Positions 1 to 8,722 of a DNA stretch of 64,000 nucleotides are shown piece by piece (within the stretch, counting starts at the first letter, position 1; each line of letters opens with the position of its first letter). Source of the stretch: JADZAI01 sp964390465 (GTDB lineage: Bacteria; Pseudomonadota; Alphaproteobacteria; Micropepsales; Micropepsaceae); contig CAYMIJ010000013.1 in NCBI GenBank assembly GCA_964390465.1, forward strand, positions 1 to 64,000, given 5' to 3'. Made by a program: the position numbers and the translations under genes. Below the pieces are notes generated by a model. That model made no database searches. It saw nothing but the letters and a program-made list of their open reading frames with translations, and was not told the DNA's origin.

Positions 1-2
1 TG

Positions 3-350
3 AAGATCGCCAAGGAGCCGATCAGCCTCGAAACGCCGATCGGCGACGAGGAAGATTCACACCTCGGCGATTTCATCGAGGACAAGAACGCCATTCTGCC
101 CATCGATGCGGCGATCCAGAGCAACCTGCGCGAAACCACCACGCGCGTGCTGGCCAGCCTGACCCCGCGCGAGGAGCGCGTGCTACGCATGCGCTTCGGC
201 ATCGGCATGAACACCGACCACACGCTTGAGGAAGTGGGCCAGCAGTTCAGCGTGACGCGCGAACGTATCCGTCAGATCGAGGCGAAGGCGCTGCGCAAGC
301 TGAAGCACCCCAGCCGCAGCCGCAAACTGCGGAGCTTCCTCGATAACTGA
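3..350 (+). CDS. rpoD: RNA polymerase sigma factor RpoD, C-terminal part
   Basis: This is the 3' end of the primary (housekeeping) sigma factor gene; the reading frame is open from the first complete codon at base 3, so the gene begins outside the window. The 115 residues present cover the end of region 3 and all of region 4. The stretch after LTPREERVLRMRFGIG is the classic region 4.2 that contacts the -35 element, with the helix-turn-helix VTRERIRQIEAKALRKL, and the protein ends SRKLRSFLDN as in other RpoD proteins. The start of a conserved acidic segment (GDEEDSHLGDFIED) is also visible. The identification is secure. The small gene that follows begins only 9 bases after the stop. Confidence 0.97.
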   Translation, partial: KIAKEPISLETPIGDEEDSHLGDFIEDKNAILPIDAAIQSNLRETTTRVLASLTPREERVLRMRFGIGMNTDHTLEEVGQQFSVTRERIRQIEAKALRKLKHPSRSRKLRSFLDN

Positions 351-359
351 GGCGAGGCG

Positions 360-626
360 ATGCCGACGATTTCTTTTTTCTACGGCATCGCTATCCGCAT
401 GTATCTCAACGATCATGCGCCGCCGCACTTTCACGCTATCTACGGCGGTGATGAAGCAACCTTTGTCATTGAGACGGGACGTATCCTAGAGGGCCGTTTA
501 CCCAAGACAGCCCACCGGCTTGTGTTAGAATGGCTGACGCTGAACCGTGATGCGCTGATGGAAAACTGGGATCTTGCGCGCAGCGGTTCGCCCTTGAAGC
601 GGATCGGGGGGCTGGATGTTGAATAA
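360..626 (+). CDS. DUF4160 domain protein
   Basis: An 88-residue protein that opens MPTISFFYGIAIRMY and carries the short histidine/proline motif HAPPHFHAIYG, which is the hallmark of the DUF4160 family. No biochemical role is established for the family. It overlaps by 11 bases the next gene, which encodes a DUF2442 protein, and these two families are very often found as a compact two-gene unit; such units have been suggested to behave like toxin-antitoxin or small regulatory modules, but this is inference. The start is supported by a purine-rich GAGGCGAGGCG stretch directly upstream. The gene lies 9 bases after rpoD and could be read through from it. Confidence 0.8.
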   Translation: MPTISFFYGIAIRMYLNDHAPPHFHAIYGGDEATFVIETGRILEGRLPKTAHRLVLEWLTLNRDALMENWDLARSGSPLKRIGGLDVE

Positions 627-888
627 GATCGCGGCTGTGAAGTCTGCCGGTGGACATGTTCTGCGTATCACATTTTCTGATGGCGCCGAGGGTGCCCACG
701 ATTTCATCGCAATGGTCAGCGAGCCAGGTGTGATGGTTGAACCTTTGAGATCAGCGGATTTTTTTGCCCGTGTGTTTCTGGAGCACGGCGCGCTGACCTG
801 GCCGAATGGCTTTGATATCTGCCCGGATTGGCTGCGGATCGAAATGGAAAAGACCGGCGCCTTGAAAAGGCCCGTCGCGGCTGAATAA
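616..888 (+). CDS. DUF2442 domain protein
   Basis: A 90-residue protein with the DUF2442 layout: an N-terminal beta-rich segment (RITFSDGAEGAHDF), a central hydrophobic strand-helix region, and the near-invariant ending motif ALTWPNGFDICPDWLR. The start codon lies inside the upstream DUF4160 gene and is preceded by a strong GGGGGG ribosome binding site, so the two are translationally coupled. Family function is unknown; DUF2442 proteins are commonly partners of DUF4160 proteins and may be DNA- or partner-binding. The last residues (KTGALKRPVAAE) are a variable tail. There are 23 bases between its stop and the convergent fucosidase gene. Confidence 0.8.
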   Translation: MLNKIAAVKSAGGHVLRITFSDGAEGAHDFIAMVSEPGVMVEPLRSADFFARVFLEHGALTWPNGFDICPDWLRIEMEKTGALKRPVAAE

Positions 889-911
889 AGCGGCGGTTGC
901 GCTGCTGGTTC

Positions 912-2324
912 TCAGTCTGGCAGCAGACGCGCGCCTTTCAGCGTCACCACATGCACGGGCGCGTCACCGAACGGCGTGCCGAAGGTGAGCGTGGGTGCAT
1001 CGCCCGCTGCCAGCGTCACCGCGCCACCATCAAGCCGCGTGGCTGAGGTCGCGCCGCCAAGGTCGGGCAGGGTGATGGTTTCAGCCTTTGGTTTTTCCAT
1101 GAACAGCACATGCAGCGCATCGCCCGACGCCGTGAGGCGGAACGGCGTGCCGTCGCTCGCCACGCCTTTCGGGCGGGCGGTGCGTCGCGTGCCGTAAATC
1201 GCCGCGCCGTTCACCTTCAGCCAGCCGCCCAGCGCCCGCAGCAGCGCCTGCTGTTCATCGGGGATGCTGCCATCGGCGCGTGGGCCGACATTCAGAAGCA
1301 GATTGCCGCCATGCGCGACGATATCCACGAACGAGGTGATGAGTTCATGCGCGCTGAAATGATCTTCCGGCCGCGCCTGTGCGTTGTAACCGAACGACAT
1401 GTTCATGCCCCGACAGGCTTCCCAGTCGCGCGCGCCGAACTCCAGCTCGGTTGAATATTCGGGCGTGCGGTAATCGCCAAAGCCGCTGTCGGGCATGGCT
1501 TCCGTCGCCGCACCTGAAGCCCACTGTGCCGCAATCGCACCGTTCAGCGCCGCGCGCGCTGCCGGGTCGCGCATGTTTTCAAAAAGCCCGCGCGCCGCCA
1601 TCCAGCGGTCGTTCACCGTGCCATCCGGGCGGCGGGCGCGGAACGCCGCAATCAGCGCGTCGCGTTCGGCTTCATCGGGGTAGGCGATGTCGTTCCACAG
1701 AAGGGCCGGGTCATAGCGCTCGATCAGCTCGCGGTAATGGGCCAGTGCATAGGCGCGGAAATCATCCTCATAAGGAACGCAGGCCAGCAGATCGCCAAAG
1801 GTGCCAATCGGGTGGTGGCGGAAGGTCCAGTCCAGCCCGCCCGAATAATAGACGCCATAGGTCATGCCGCGCGCCCGCACGGCGCTGGCCAGCTCGCCCA
1901 TGAAGTCGCGCTTTGTGTGCCAGCCGGGGCGATGCGGGTTCGGCACCGCGCTGGGCCACAGGCAATAGCCGTCATGATGCTTGGTGACCGGCACGACGTA
2001 ACGCGCGCCCGCTTCGTGAAACAGCTGCGCCCATGTTTCCATGTTCGCGGCTTCGGCGGCGGCGTCAAACGCACCCCGGAAGGATTCGTAAGGTCGGTCG
2101 CCATAGGTGGCGCGGTGATGTTCCGCCGCCGGGCTGCCGGGAAAGCGGATCGCGTTCGAATACCATTCGGTATAGGGCAGGCGCGCCCAGCCATCATCGG
2201 GGTGGGCGCGGATGATCTCGTTGATTTCCGTGCCGCGCGGCGCAAAGGCCGGCACCGCAAAGATGCCCCAATGGATGAAAATGCCCAGCTTGGCATCGCG
2301 GTGCCATTCCGGTGTGCGGTTCAT
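912..2324 (-). CDS. Alpha-L-fucosidase, glycoside hydrolase family 29
   Basis: A 470-residue GH29 enzyme that would release L-fucose from alpha-linked fucosides by a retaining mechanism. Family motifs are clear: KLGIFIHWG near residue 12, TKHHDGYCLWPS at about 114-125, and LLWNDI at about 208-213, where D212 is the expected catalytic nucleophile. A C-terminal beta-sandwich-like segment follows (about 360-470). No signal peptide is visible at the start MNRTPEWHRD, so the enzyme is probably cytoplasmic and acts on imported oligosaccharides. No other sugar-degradation genes or transporters flank it, so its substrate cannot be deduced from context. The N-terminus agrees well with the catalytic domain, so the start is likely correct. 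Confidence 0.92.
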   Translation of the reverse strand: MNRTPEWHRDAKLGIFIHWGIFAVPAFAPRGTEINEIIRAHPDDGWARLPYTEWYSNAIRFPGSPAAEHHRATYGDRPYESFRGAFDAAAEAANMETWAQLFHEAGARYVVPVTKHHDGYCLWPSAVPNPHRPGWHTKRDFMGELASAVRARGMTYGVYYSGGLDWTFRHHPIGTFGDLLACVPYEDDFRAYALAHYRELIERYDPALLWNDIAYPDEAERDALIAAFRARRPDGTVNDRWMAARGLFENMRDPAARAALNGAIAAQWASGAATEAMPDSGFGDYRTPEYSTELEFGARDWEACRGMNMSFGYNAQARPEDHFSAHELITSFVDIVAHGGNLLLNVGPRADGSIPDEQQALLRALGGWLKVNGAAIYGTRRTARPKGVASDGTPFRLTASGDALHVLFMEKPKAETITLPDLGGATSATRLDGGAVTLAAGDAPTLTFGTPFGDAPVHVVTLKGARLLPD

Positions 2325-2394
2325 GAGGATGGTTCCGTCAAATGCTGATCGCCAAGGTTAGGCAGGCGCGGGGCGAATTGGCAAATGGGAGCCA

Positions 2395-2484
2395 TGGCGG
2401 ATGGGGTGAGATTCGAACTCACGGAGGGGATAAACCCTCGCCGGTTTTCAAGACCGGTGCCTTAAACCGCTCGGCCACCCATCC
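2395..2484 (-). tRNA. tRNA-Ser (anticodon UGA)
   Basis: Read on the minus strand this 90-base element folds as a class II tRNA. The acceptor stem GGATGGG pairs with CCCATCC, followed by a G discriminator base (the serine identity base) and an encoded CCA. The anticodon stem CCGGT/ACCGG encloses the loop CTTGAAA, giving anticodon TGA, which reads UCA codons. A long variable arm (GAGGGTTTATCCCCTC region) and a T-loop GTTCGAATC are present. The long variable arm plus G73 confirm serine. Confidence 0.96.
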
Positions 2485-2539
2485 ACGGCGCCGCTGCGGC
2501 GCGTCAGGGGGCCGTGCATATAGAAACCGCCCGCCGCAA

Positions 2540-3832
2540 TCAACGTGTCTCGCCGAACGAAAGCGCGGGCAGTGGGCCGTCGCCTGCCAGAGCGAGGATC
2601 GCGTCGATGAGGGGCTGGGCTTGGGTGATGCCGCCCAGCCGCATCAGCATGGCGGCCTTGGCGACCATCTCGTCGCGGGACATGCGCATTTCAGGATCGC
2701 CCTTCGCATCGATGCGAGTGGCGGTGAGCGTCGTGCCATCGGCCAGCGTCACGGCAAGCTGCACGCCCCAATGGGCGGGATAGCGCCCGGCCACATCCGC
2801 GTCGCGTGCGGCATGAACCCGCGCCCGCATCCCGGCGAGCCGTGCGCGGGCCGCTTCATCAAATGAGTCAAACATGATCGCGCCATCGCTGAGCGCCGCT
2901 GCAATGGTGTGCTGAAGCGAGAACTTCGCCTGATATTCGGTTTGCGGGTCCGCCCGGTCGCACACGTCCAGCGCCGCCTGATAGACGCCCGCCTGCACGG
3001 ATTGCACCGCGCGCCCGGCAAGCACCTGATGCAGCTCCAGCGCGGCATCAATCGCCGGGTGGGTGTGGCGGCAGCAGGGCCACGGCTTGATCGAGGTTTC
3101 ATGCACGGCCCAAAGCGCGTCGGGGTGATCGGTCACGGCGGCGGGGTTCGGGTCGGGGCAGAGGCCCTTGTAGAAACCCTTGTCGCTTTCAAGGATTTCT
3201 TCCGGGCCGGTGAAGTCCTCAGCAGCCAGATCGCCCGCCAGCAAGCCGGCTTCGGCGGCGCGCCCGGCATGGAGATGTTTCGACATCGCGCTTTCGGCCA
3301 TGAACGCCCACAGGCCGCTCGCCTGTGTGCCCGCATTGCCAAGCGCCCACACGAACCGATCCTCGGAAAGGCCAAGCAGCGCCGCCGCCGCAGCAGCGCT
3401 GCCGAACGGGCCGCAGGTCGCGGTGTTGTGCCACACGCGGTAATGCGCCGGGCCGACGCTGGTGCCGATGCGACAGGCGGCCTCAAAACCCCAGATCACG
3501 GCGCGCAGGAGCGCATGGCCGCGCAGGCCGAGCCTCTGTGCCAAGATCCATGCGGCAGGGACGACCACACAGCCCGGATGCACCACCGAGGCGCGATGCA
3601 GATCATCGGTTTCATGGATGTGGGTGAGCGCGCCCATCAGGAAGGTTTCGCCAAATGGCGCGCCGCGCGTGCGGGCCACCAGAAGTTTGCGGCCGGCATC
3701 GGAGTTCACGCCGGCCAGCGCATTGGCCACCGCATCAAGCGTGAGCAGCGCGGCGGCATCATAATCGGCCTGATTGAGCGGCTTGCCTGCGATCAGGCGT
3801 GCGAGACGGCGGGTGAGTGACGGCGATGACAT
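2540..3832 (-). CDS. MmgE/PrpD family protein
   Basis: A 430-residue member of the MmgE/PrpD family, whose characterised members include 2-methylcitrate dehydratase (PrpD), cis-aconitate decarboxylase and iminodisuccinate epimerase. The all-helical N-terminal domain is visible (LTLDAVANALAG, RGAPFGETFLMGALTHIHETDDLH), followed by VVHPGCVVVPAAWILAQ and the smaller C-terminal domain (YQAKFSLQHTIAAALSDG). I place the start at MSSPSLTRRLARLIAG because the in-frame sequence upstream (back to base 3916) does not resemble the family and overlaps the divergent rlpA gene. No methylcitrate-cycle genes lie nearby, so the exact substrate is open. Confidence 0.85.
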   Translation of the reverse strand: MSSPSLTRRLARLIAGKPLNQADYDAAALLTLDAVANALAGVNSDAGRKLLVARTRGAPFGETFLMGALTHIHETDDLHRASVVHPGCVVVPAAWILAQRLGLRGHALLRAVIWGFEAACRIGTSVGPAHYRVWHNTATCGPFGSAAAAAALLGLSEDRFVWALGNAGTQASGLWAFMAESAMSKHLHAGRAAEAGLLAGDLAAEDFTGPEEILESDKGFYKGLCPDPNPAAVTDHPDALWAVHETSIKPWPCCRHTHPAIDAALELHQVLAGRAVQSVQAGVYQAALDVCDRADPQTEYQAKFSLQHTIAAALSDGAIMFDSFDEAARARLAGMRARVHAARDADVAGRYPAHWGVQLAVTLADGTTLTATRIDAKGDPEMRMSRDEMVAKAAMLMRLGGITQAQPLIDAILALAGDGPLPALSFGETR

Positions 3833-3894
3833 AAAGCCAGTGTAACCATCCTCGCCTTGCGGTGACAGGGCGTCGTTCCCTAGGGTGCACCGGC

Positions 3895-4863
3895 ATGACC
3901 TGCACGATTCGTTCAATGACCGCTCCCTTTCGTCGGGCCTGCGCTCTGCTGGCGCTGCTTGCCGTTGCGGCGTGCGGCACGACCTCGGGCGGCGGCAGCG
4001 CAGATGATGGGGCTTATGGCGCGGGCGGACGTTACAAGGTCGGTGCGCCCTATCAGGTGGCGGGTATCTGGTATTATCCGCAGGAAGACCCGCTTTACGA
4101 CGAAACCGGCATAGCCTCGTGGTATGGGAATGAATTTGGCGGACGCAAAACCGCCAATGGCGAAATCTTCCGCCCCAATCTGATCACCGCCGCCCACAAG
4201 ACACTGCCCATGCCGGTGAATGTGCGCGTGACCAATCTGGAAAACGGCAAGTCGATTGTCGCGCGCGTGAATGATCGCGGGCCTTTCAAGCCGGGCCGCA
4301 TCATCGACATGTCGGAAAAGGGCGCTGAGCTGCTGGGCTATAAAGCCAAGGGCGTGGCGCGCGTGCGTGTGCAGTTTGTCGGTGTCGCCGAACTGCCGGA
4401 CGGCAAGCCCGGCAAGCGCATTTCGGGCAATGGCGAAGAAGCCGACATCATCGAGCGCAGCAATGCCCGCGCGGTGCCGGCCGGGGCGGTTGAAAGCACG
4501 GCGCTCGACCCGGTGGACGGGGCCGCCGTCGCAGAGGCCATGCCTGCTGCCGCAGCGCCACCCGTGCCGGTGCCGCAATCCTCGCCGCTGGATGAACCCG
4601 ACGGCACGGTGCGTGATCTGCCGGTGAATAATGGCGGGCGCATCTATGTGCAGGCGGGGGCGTTTCTGGCCCCTGAAAATGCCGAGCGCCTGATGGGCCG
4701 CATTGGCCGCATCGCCGATTTTGAAGTTTCGCCCAAAACCATCGACGGAAAACGCTATTATCGTGTGCGGGCCGGTCCGTTCGCCAATGTCGATGATGCC
4801 GACCGCGTTCTGGATCAGGTCCTGAGCGCAGGGCAGAGCGGCGCGCGGATCGTTGTCGAGTAA
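3895..4863 (+). CDS. rlpA: RlpA-like septal ring lytic transglycosylase, lipoprotein with SPOR domain
   Basis: A 322-residue lipoprotein. The N-terminus has a charged start, a Leu/Ala-rich core and a lipobox ending AVAAC with the acylated cysteine at about residue 27. The double-psi beta-barrel catalytic domain spans about 70-165 with the RlpA signature TGIASWYGNEFGGRKTANGE and the ARVNDRGPF motif. A low-complexity linker leads to a C-terminal SPOR domain (about 245-322, GRIYVQAGAF through RVRAGPF) that binds denuded glycan at the septum. Start at 3895 is preceded by AGGG; an ATG at 3916 gives a shorter signal peptide and is possible. It heads a run with the carboxypeptidase, tmk and holB, an arrangement common in alphaproteobacteria. 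Confidence 0.92.
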   Translation: MTCTIRSMTAPFRRACALLALLAVAACGTTSGGGSADDGAYGAGGRYKVGAPYQVAGIWYYPQEDPLYDETGIASWYGNEFGGRKTANGEIFRPNLITAAHKTLPMPVNVRVTNLENGKSIVARVNDRGPFKPGRIIDMSEKGAELLGYKAKGVARVRVQFVGVAELPDGKPGKRISGNGEEADIIERSNARAVPAGAVESTALDPVDGAAVAEAMPAAAAPPVPVPQSSPLDEPDGTVRDLPVNNGGRIYVQAGAFLAPENAERLMGRIGRIADFEVSPKTIDGKRYYRVRAGPFANVDDADRVLDQVLSAGQSGARIVVE

Positions 4864-4883
4864 CAGGGATCATGGAGTTTGTG

Positions 4884-6056
4884 ATGCGCAAGTTTGCAGG
4901 CGCGGTGCTGGGTATGATGCTGGCGATGATGTCGTCAGCGGCGGCGTTTGATACGCCCGCGCGCACCGCGATCCTTATTGACTATGACACCGGCGAAACG
5001 CTGTTCGACAAGGACGCCGACAAGCGCGTGCCGCCGGCCTCGATGACCAAGCTGATGACCGCCGCCGTGGTGTTCGACCGGCTGAAGTCGGGCGAGATCA
5101 CCTTCGACACCAAGTTCCGTGTTTCGGAAAAGGCGTGGAAGATGGGCGGTTCAAAAATGTTCGTCGAGCTGGGCACCGAGGTGCGCGTGGAAGATCTGCT
5201 GCGCGGGATGATCATCCAGTCGGGCAATGACGCCTGCATCGTGCTGGCCGAAGGTATTTCCGGATCGGAAGAAGCCTTCGTCGCACTGATGAATGCCAAG
5301 GCGCGCGAGCTGGGCATGGCCGATTCACTGTTCCAGAACACGACAGGCTGGCCTGCCGAGAACCATTATATGTCGGCGCGCGATCTCACCACGATCACCC
5401 GCCACATCATTTCCGCCTATCCGGAACACTTCCATTTCTATTCGGAAAAAGAGTTCACCTGGAAATCAGGCAACGGCATCAAGCCGGGCGAGGGCGACCA
5501 GTCCACCATCAGCCAGGGCAATCGTAACCCGCTGCTTTATGCGACACCGCCCGGCGATGGCATGAAGACCGGCCACACCGACGAGGCGGGCTATTGCCTG
5601 ACCGGCACCGAAAAGCGCGGCGACCAGCGCATGATCATGGTGGTGACGGGGCTGGAGTCTGAAAAGCAGCGCGCCGATGAGGCCGTGCGCTTCATGGATG
5701 CAGCGTTCAAGGAGTTCCGCCGTCTCGACGTGTTCAAGCCGGGCGATGCGATTACTGAAGCCGAGGTGTGGAATGGCGAGGCGGACAAGGTCGCGCTGAC
5801 GGTGGCTGAACCCCTGCGCCTATATGTGACGCCCGAAGCGCGTCAGGGCCTGAAAGTTTCGTACAGCTATACCGCGCCGCTGAAGGCGCCGCTGGCGGCG
5901 GGCCAGCAGGTCGGCACGTTGAAGATCGAAATGCCGGGCCGTGAGGCGCGCACCGTGCCGCTGGTCACGGCGCAGGCGGTGGCAGGTGCCGGGCTGATCG
6001 GTGGCATCCTCAATGGCATCTCGCTGACGCTTTCGGGATATGAGCCCCAAACGTGA
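4884..6056 (+). CDS. dacC: D-alanyl-D-alanine carboxypeptidase, PBP5/6 type (peptidase S11)
   Basis: A 390-residue penicillin-binding protein that removes the terminal D-alanine from peptidoglycan pentapeptides in the periplasm. The three active-site motifs are present: SMTK at 53-56 with the acylated serine, SGN at 113-115, and KTG at 228-230. A signal peptide ends near AAAFDTPA (about residue 22), and a C-terminal beta domain (about 275-365) precedes a final amphipathic or hydrophobic stretch for membrane attachment. I prefer ATG 4884, with GGAG six bases upstream, over ATG 4872. Its stop overlaps the GTG start of tmk. The symbol is a family name; dacA would serve equally. Confidence 0.94.
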   Translation: MRKFAGAVLGMMLAMMSSAAAFDTPARTAILIDYDTGETLFDKDADKRVPPASMTKLMTAAVVFDRLKSGEITFDTKFRVSEKAWKMGGSKMFVELGTEVRVEDLLRGMIIQSGNDACIVLAEGISGSEEAFVALMNAKARELGMADSLFQNTTGWPAENHYMSARDLTTITRHIISAYPEHFHFYSEKEFTWKSGNGIKPGEGDQSTISQGNRNPLLYATPPGDGMKTGHTDEAGYCLTGTEKRGDQRMIMVVTGLESEKQRADEAVRFMDAAFKEFRRLDVFKPGDAITEAEVWNGEADKVALTVAEPLRLYVTPEARQGLKVSYSYTAPLKAPLAAGQQVGTLKIEMPGREARTVPLVTAQAVAGAGLIGGILNGISLTLSGYEPQT

Positions 6057-6685
6057 GCGGCTTCTTCATCACCCTTGAAGGCGGCGAAGGCGCGGGCAAA
6101 TCCACGCAGGCGCGCCGTCTGGCCGGGGTGCTGGAGCAGCGTGGGCACGAGGTCGTGCTGACCCGCGAGCCGGGCGGCGCGCCGGGCGCTGAGGATATCC
6201 GCAAATTGCTGGTGACGGGTGATGCCGCGCGCTGGTCGCCATTGACCGAGGCACTGCTGATGTTCGCCTCGCGCAGTGACCATCTGGATGTGACCGTACG
6301 CCCTGCTCTGGCGCGCGGGGCCATCGTGATTTCAGACCGCTTTGCCGATTCCAGCGCGGCCTATCAGGGCGCGGGCGGCGGGGTGCCGCAGGATACGATC
6401 TCAACGCTGAGGCGGATGGTGGTTGGCGCAACGGAGCCTGATCTGACGCTGATCTTCGACCTGCCGGTTGAGGTGGGGCTGGCGCGTGCCGGTTCGCGCG
6501 GCGGGGATGCGCGCTTTGAATCCAAGGGCCGCGCCTATCATGAGCGGCTGCGCGCGGCGTTCCTCGACATCGCCCGGCACGAGCCGCAGCGCTGCCCGGT
6601 GATTGATGCCTCGCGCAGTGAGGACGAGATTGCCGCCGCCGTTCTGTCAGCGGTTGATGCGGCCATGGCGCGCCGTGGCGCATGA
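6053..6685 (+). CDS. tmk: Thymidylate kinase
   Basis: This 210-residue kinase phosphorylates dTMP to dTDP for DNA synthesis in the cytoplasm. The P-loop GGEGAGKST is at 10-18, the substrate-binding TREPGG motif follows at about 36-41, and DRFADSSAAYQG carries the DR(Y/F) motif. The length is typical for the family. The GTG start overlaps the stop of the upstream carboxypeptidase gene (GTGA), and the stop in turn overlaps the holB start (ATGA), so the three genes are translationally coupled. The pairing of tmk with holB is widespread in bacteria. Confidence 0.97.
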   Translation: MSGFFITLEGGEGAGKSTQARRLAGVLEQRGHEVVLTREPGGAPGAEDIRKLLVTGDAARWSPLTEALLMFASRSDHLDVTVRPALARGAIVISDRFADSSAAYQGAGGGVPQDTISTLRRMVVGATEPDLTLIFDLPVEVGLARAGSRGGDARFESKGRAYHERLRAAFLDIARHEPQRCPVIDASRSEDEIAAAVLSAVDAAMARRGA

Positions 6686-7674
6686 GCGATCTGCCGGAAG
6701 CTGACCGACTGGAGGGCTGGCCACATCCGCGCGAAAGCCAGCGCCTGTTCGGCCAGACCCATGCAGAAGAAACGCTGCTGCATGCGCTGAACAGCCGTAT
6801 GCCGCATGCCTGGATTTTCGGCGGGCCGCGCGGCATCGGCAAGGCGACGCTGGCCTATCGGCTGGCCAAAGCCATTCTGGCGCGGGGCAGAGGCACGGGC
6901 GAGATCTCCACGCTGGCCACCGACCCGGCGCATCCGGCGGTGCGGCGTATTCTTTCCGGCGGCCATGCGGACCTGATGGTGCTGCGCCGTCCGGCTGACC
7001 CCAAGACCGGAAAGCTGAAAGCCGAATTGCCGGTTGATGAAGTGCGCCGGCTGGGCGAGTTCTTCGCCCGTCATTCCAGCGAGGGCGGGGCGCGCATCGC
7101 GATCATCGACAGCGCCGATGATCTCAACCGCAACGCAGCCAATGCGCTGCTGAAGACGCTGGAAGAACCACCGCCGGGCGGGTTGCTGATCCTTGTTTCT
7201 CATGCGCCGCGCGCCTTGCTGCCGACCATCCGTTCGCGCTGTCGCATGTTGATGATGCCGCCACTGTCCGGGGCGGATATGCACGAGGCGCTGGCCCATA
7301 TCGCCCCCGACCTAGGCAATGCCGGTGAGCTGGCCCGTCTGTCAGAAGGCAGTATGGGCGGGGCGCTGGAAATGGCGGCGCTAGACGCGGCGGGGCTGGA
7401 TACGGCGCTCGCCGCCATTCACCGCAAGCAGGGCCGGGATGCGACTGCTGCACACACACTCGCCAATGAGCTGGCGCTTGCTGCTGCGGCTCCGCGCTTC
7501 GAGTTGTTCCTTGCCCGCCTCAAGTCACAGTTCGCCCATGCGGCGGCGCAGGGCGACCGCGCAGCGCTGGAAGCGTGGGACGAGGCGGTGTCGATGGCGC
7601 GGGCAGCTGACCATCTCAACACCGACAAGCGGGCCATCGTGCTGCGTCTGCTGGAGCGTTACGCCGCGCTATAG
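6682..7674 (+). CDS. holB: DNA polymerase III subunit delta-prime
   Basis: A 330-residue clamp-loader subunit of the replicative polymerase. The N-terminal AAA+ fold has the P-loop GGPRGIGKAT at 47-56 (G-x4-GK-[AT]T), the DSADDLNRNAANALLKTLEEPPPG box typical of delta-prime and DnaX proteins, and the SRC motif (IRSRCRML). The zinc-binding cysteines of the enterobacterial protein are missing between the P-loop and Walker B region, which is usual in alphaproteobacteria. It overlaps tmk by four bases. In many relatives metG and tatD follow directly; here a gene on the opposite strand, whose stop overlaps the holB end by six bases, separates it from tatD. Confidence 0.95.
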   Translation: MSDLPEADRLEGWPHPRESQRLFGQTHAEETLLHALNSRMPHAWIFGGPRGIGKATLAYRLAKAILARGRGTGEISTLATDPAHPAVRRILSGGHADLMVLRRPADPKTGKLKAELPVDEVRRLGEFFARHSSEGGARIAIIDSADDLNRNAANALLKTLEEPPPGGLLILVSHAPRALLPTIRSRCRMLMMPPLSGADMHEALAHIAPDLGNAGELARLSEGSMGGALEMAALDAAGLDTALAAIHRKQGRDATAAHTLANELALAAAAPRFELFLARLKSQFAHAAAQGDRAALEAWDEAVSMARAADHLNTDKRAIVLRLLERYAAL

Positions 7675-8646
7675 CGCGGCTTCGGCCAGCAGCTCAAACG
7701 AGCGCAGCCGCGCGCCGAAATCATGGGTTGAGGTCGAGACGATCACCTCGTCCACGCCGGTTTTTTCGACAAAGGCTTCCAGTGCCGCGCGCGCCGTCGC
7801 GGGCGAGCCGACAATCGCATAGGTCAGCATGTGCTGGGCCTGCGCCTTTTCCTGTGGCGTCCAGTAGGTTTCGATGTCGTCGATCGGCGGTTTCAGCAGA
7901 CCGCGTGTGCCACGCGCCATATTGGCAAAGGCCATCTGGATCGAGGTGAACAGGTGCTTCGCCTCGGCATCGGTTTCGGCCACCAGCGCCTGTATCCCGG
8001 CCATGGCATAGGGTCTGTCCAGAAAGGGCGAGGGGCGGAAGTGTTCGCGGTAAAGCCGCAGCGCGTGAAACAGATAGTCCGGCGCGAAATGCGAGGCAAA
8101 GGCATAGGGCAGGCCAAGGTAAGCGGCGAGCTGCGCCCCGAAAGCACTGGAGCCAAGTATCCACACCGGCACCCGCAGCCCGGCACCCGGCACTGCTTTC
8201 ACCTTCTGACCGGGTTGTGGCGGCTCAAACAGCGCGATGATTTCCTGAACGTCGCGCGGGAACTGTTCCTCGTTCGTCAGGCCGCGCCGCAGCGCCTGCA
8301 TGGTGAGCTGATCGGTGCCCGGCGCGCGGCCCAGCCCGAGATCGACCCTGCCCGGAAACAGGCTTTCCAGCGTGCCGAACTGTTCGGCGATCACCAGCGG
8401 CGCGTGGTTCGGCAGCATGACGCCGCCTGACCCTATGCGGATGGTTTTGGTCGCATGGCCGACATGGGCGAGACACACGGCGGTCGCGGCACTGGCGATG
8501 CCGCTCATGTTGTGATGTTCGGCCATCCAGTAGCGGGTATAGCCGCAGCGTTCGGCCAGTGCCGCCAGTGCAGCCGCGTTGCTGAGTGCAATAGCGGGCG
8601 TTGCGCCTTCTACCACCGGCGCGAGATCTAGAACGGATAATTTCAT
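7669..8646 (-). CDS. LLM class flavin-dependent oxidoreductase
   Basis: A 325-residue protein of the luciferase-like monooxygenase superfamily, expected to be an (alpha/beta)8 barrel that uses reduced flavin (FMN) or F420. Family features are the opening MKLSVLDLAPV, the WMAEHHNM segment with the conserved EHH, the IRIGSGGVMLPNHAPL strand and VDLGLGRAPGTD. Closest named relatives of this MKLSVLDL type are the YhbW-like group, for which no clear substrate is known. I start at ATG 8646; a 14-residue extension to 8688 does not match the family. It lies between holB and tatD on the opposite strand and so interrupts an otherwise co-directional run. Confidence 0.9.
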   Translation of the reverse strand: MKLSVLDLAPVVEGATPAIALSNAAALAALAERCGYTRYWMAEHHNMSGIASAATAVCLAHVGHATKTIRIGSGGVMLPNHAPLVIAEQFGTLESLFPGRVDLGLGRAPGTDQLTMQALRRGLTNEEQFPRDVQEIIALFEPPQPGQKVKAVPGAGLRVPVWILGSSAFGAQLAAYLGLPYAFASHFAPDYLFHALRLYREHFRPSPFLDRPYAMAGIQALVAETDAEAKHLFTSIQMAFANMARGTRGLLKPPIDDIETYWTPQEKAQAQHMLTYAIVGSPATARAALEAFVEKTGVDEVIVSTSTHDFGARLRSFELLAEAAL

Positions 8647-8722
8647 GACCTGAATGTGGTCAGACACGCGGCCCGGCGCAATGGCCATTGAGTAGCCCGC
8701 GCTCAGTCTTTATGTCCGGGCC

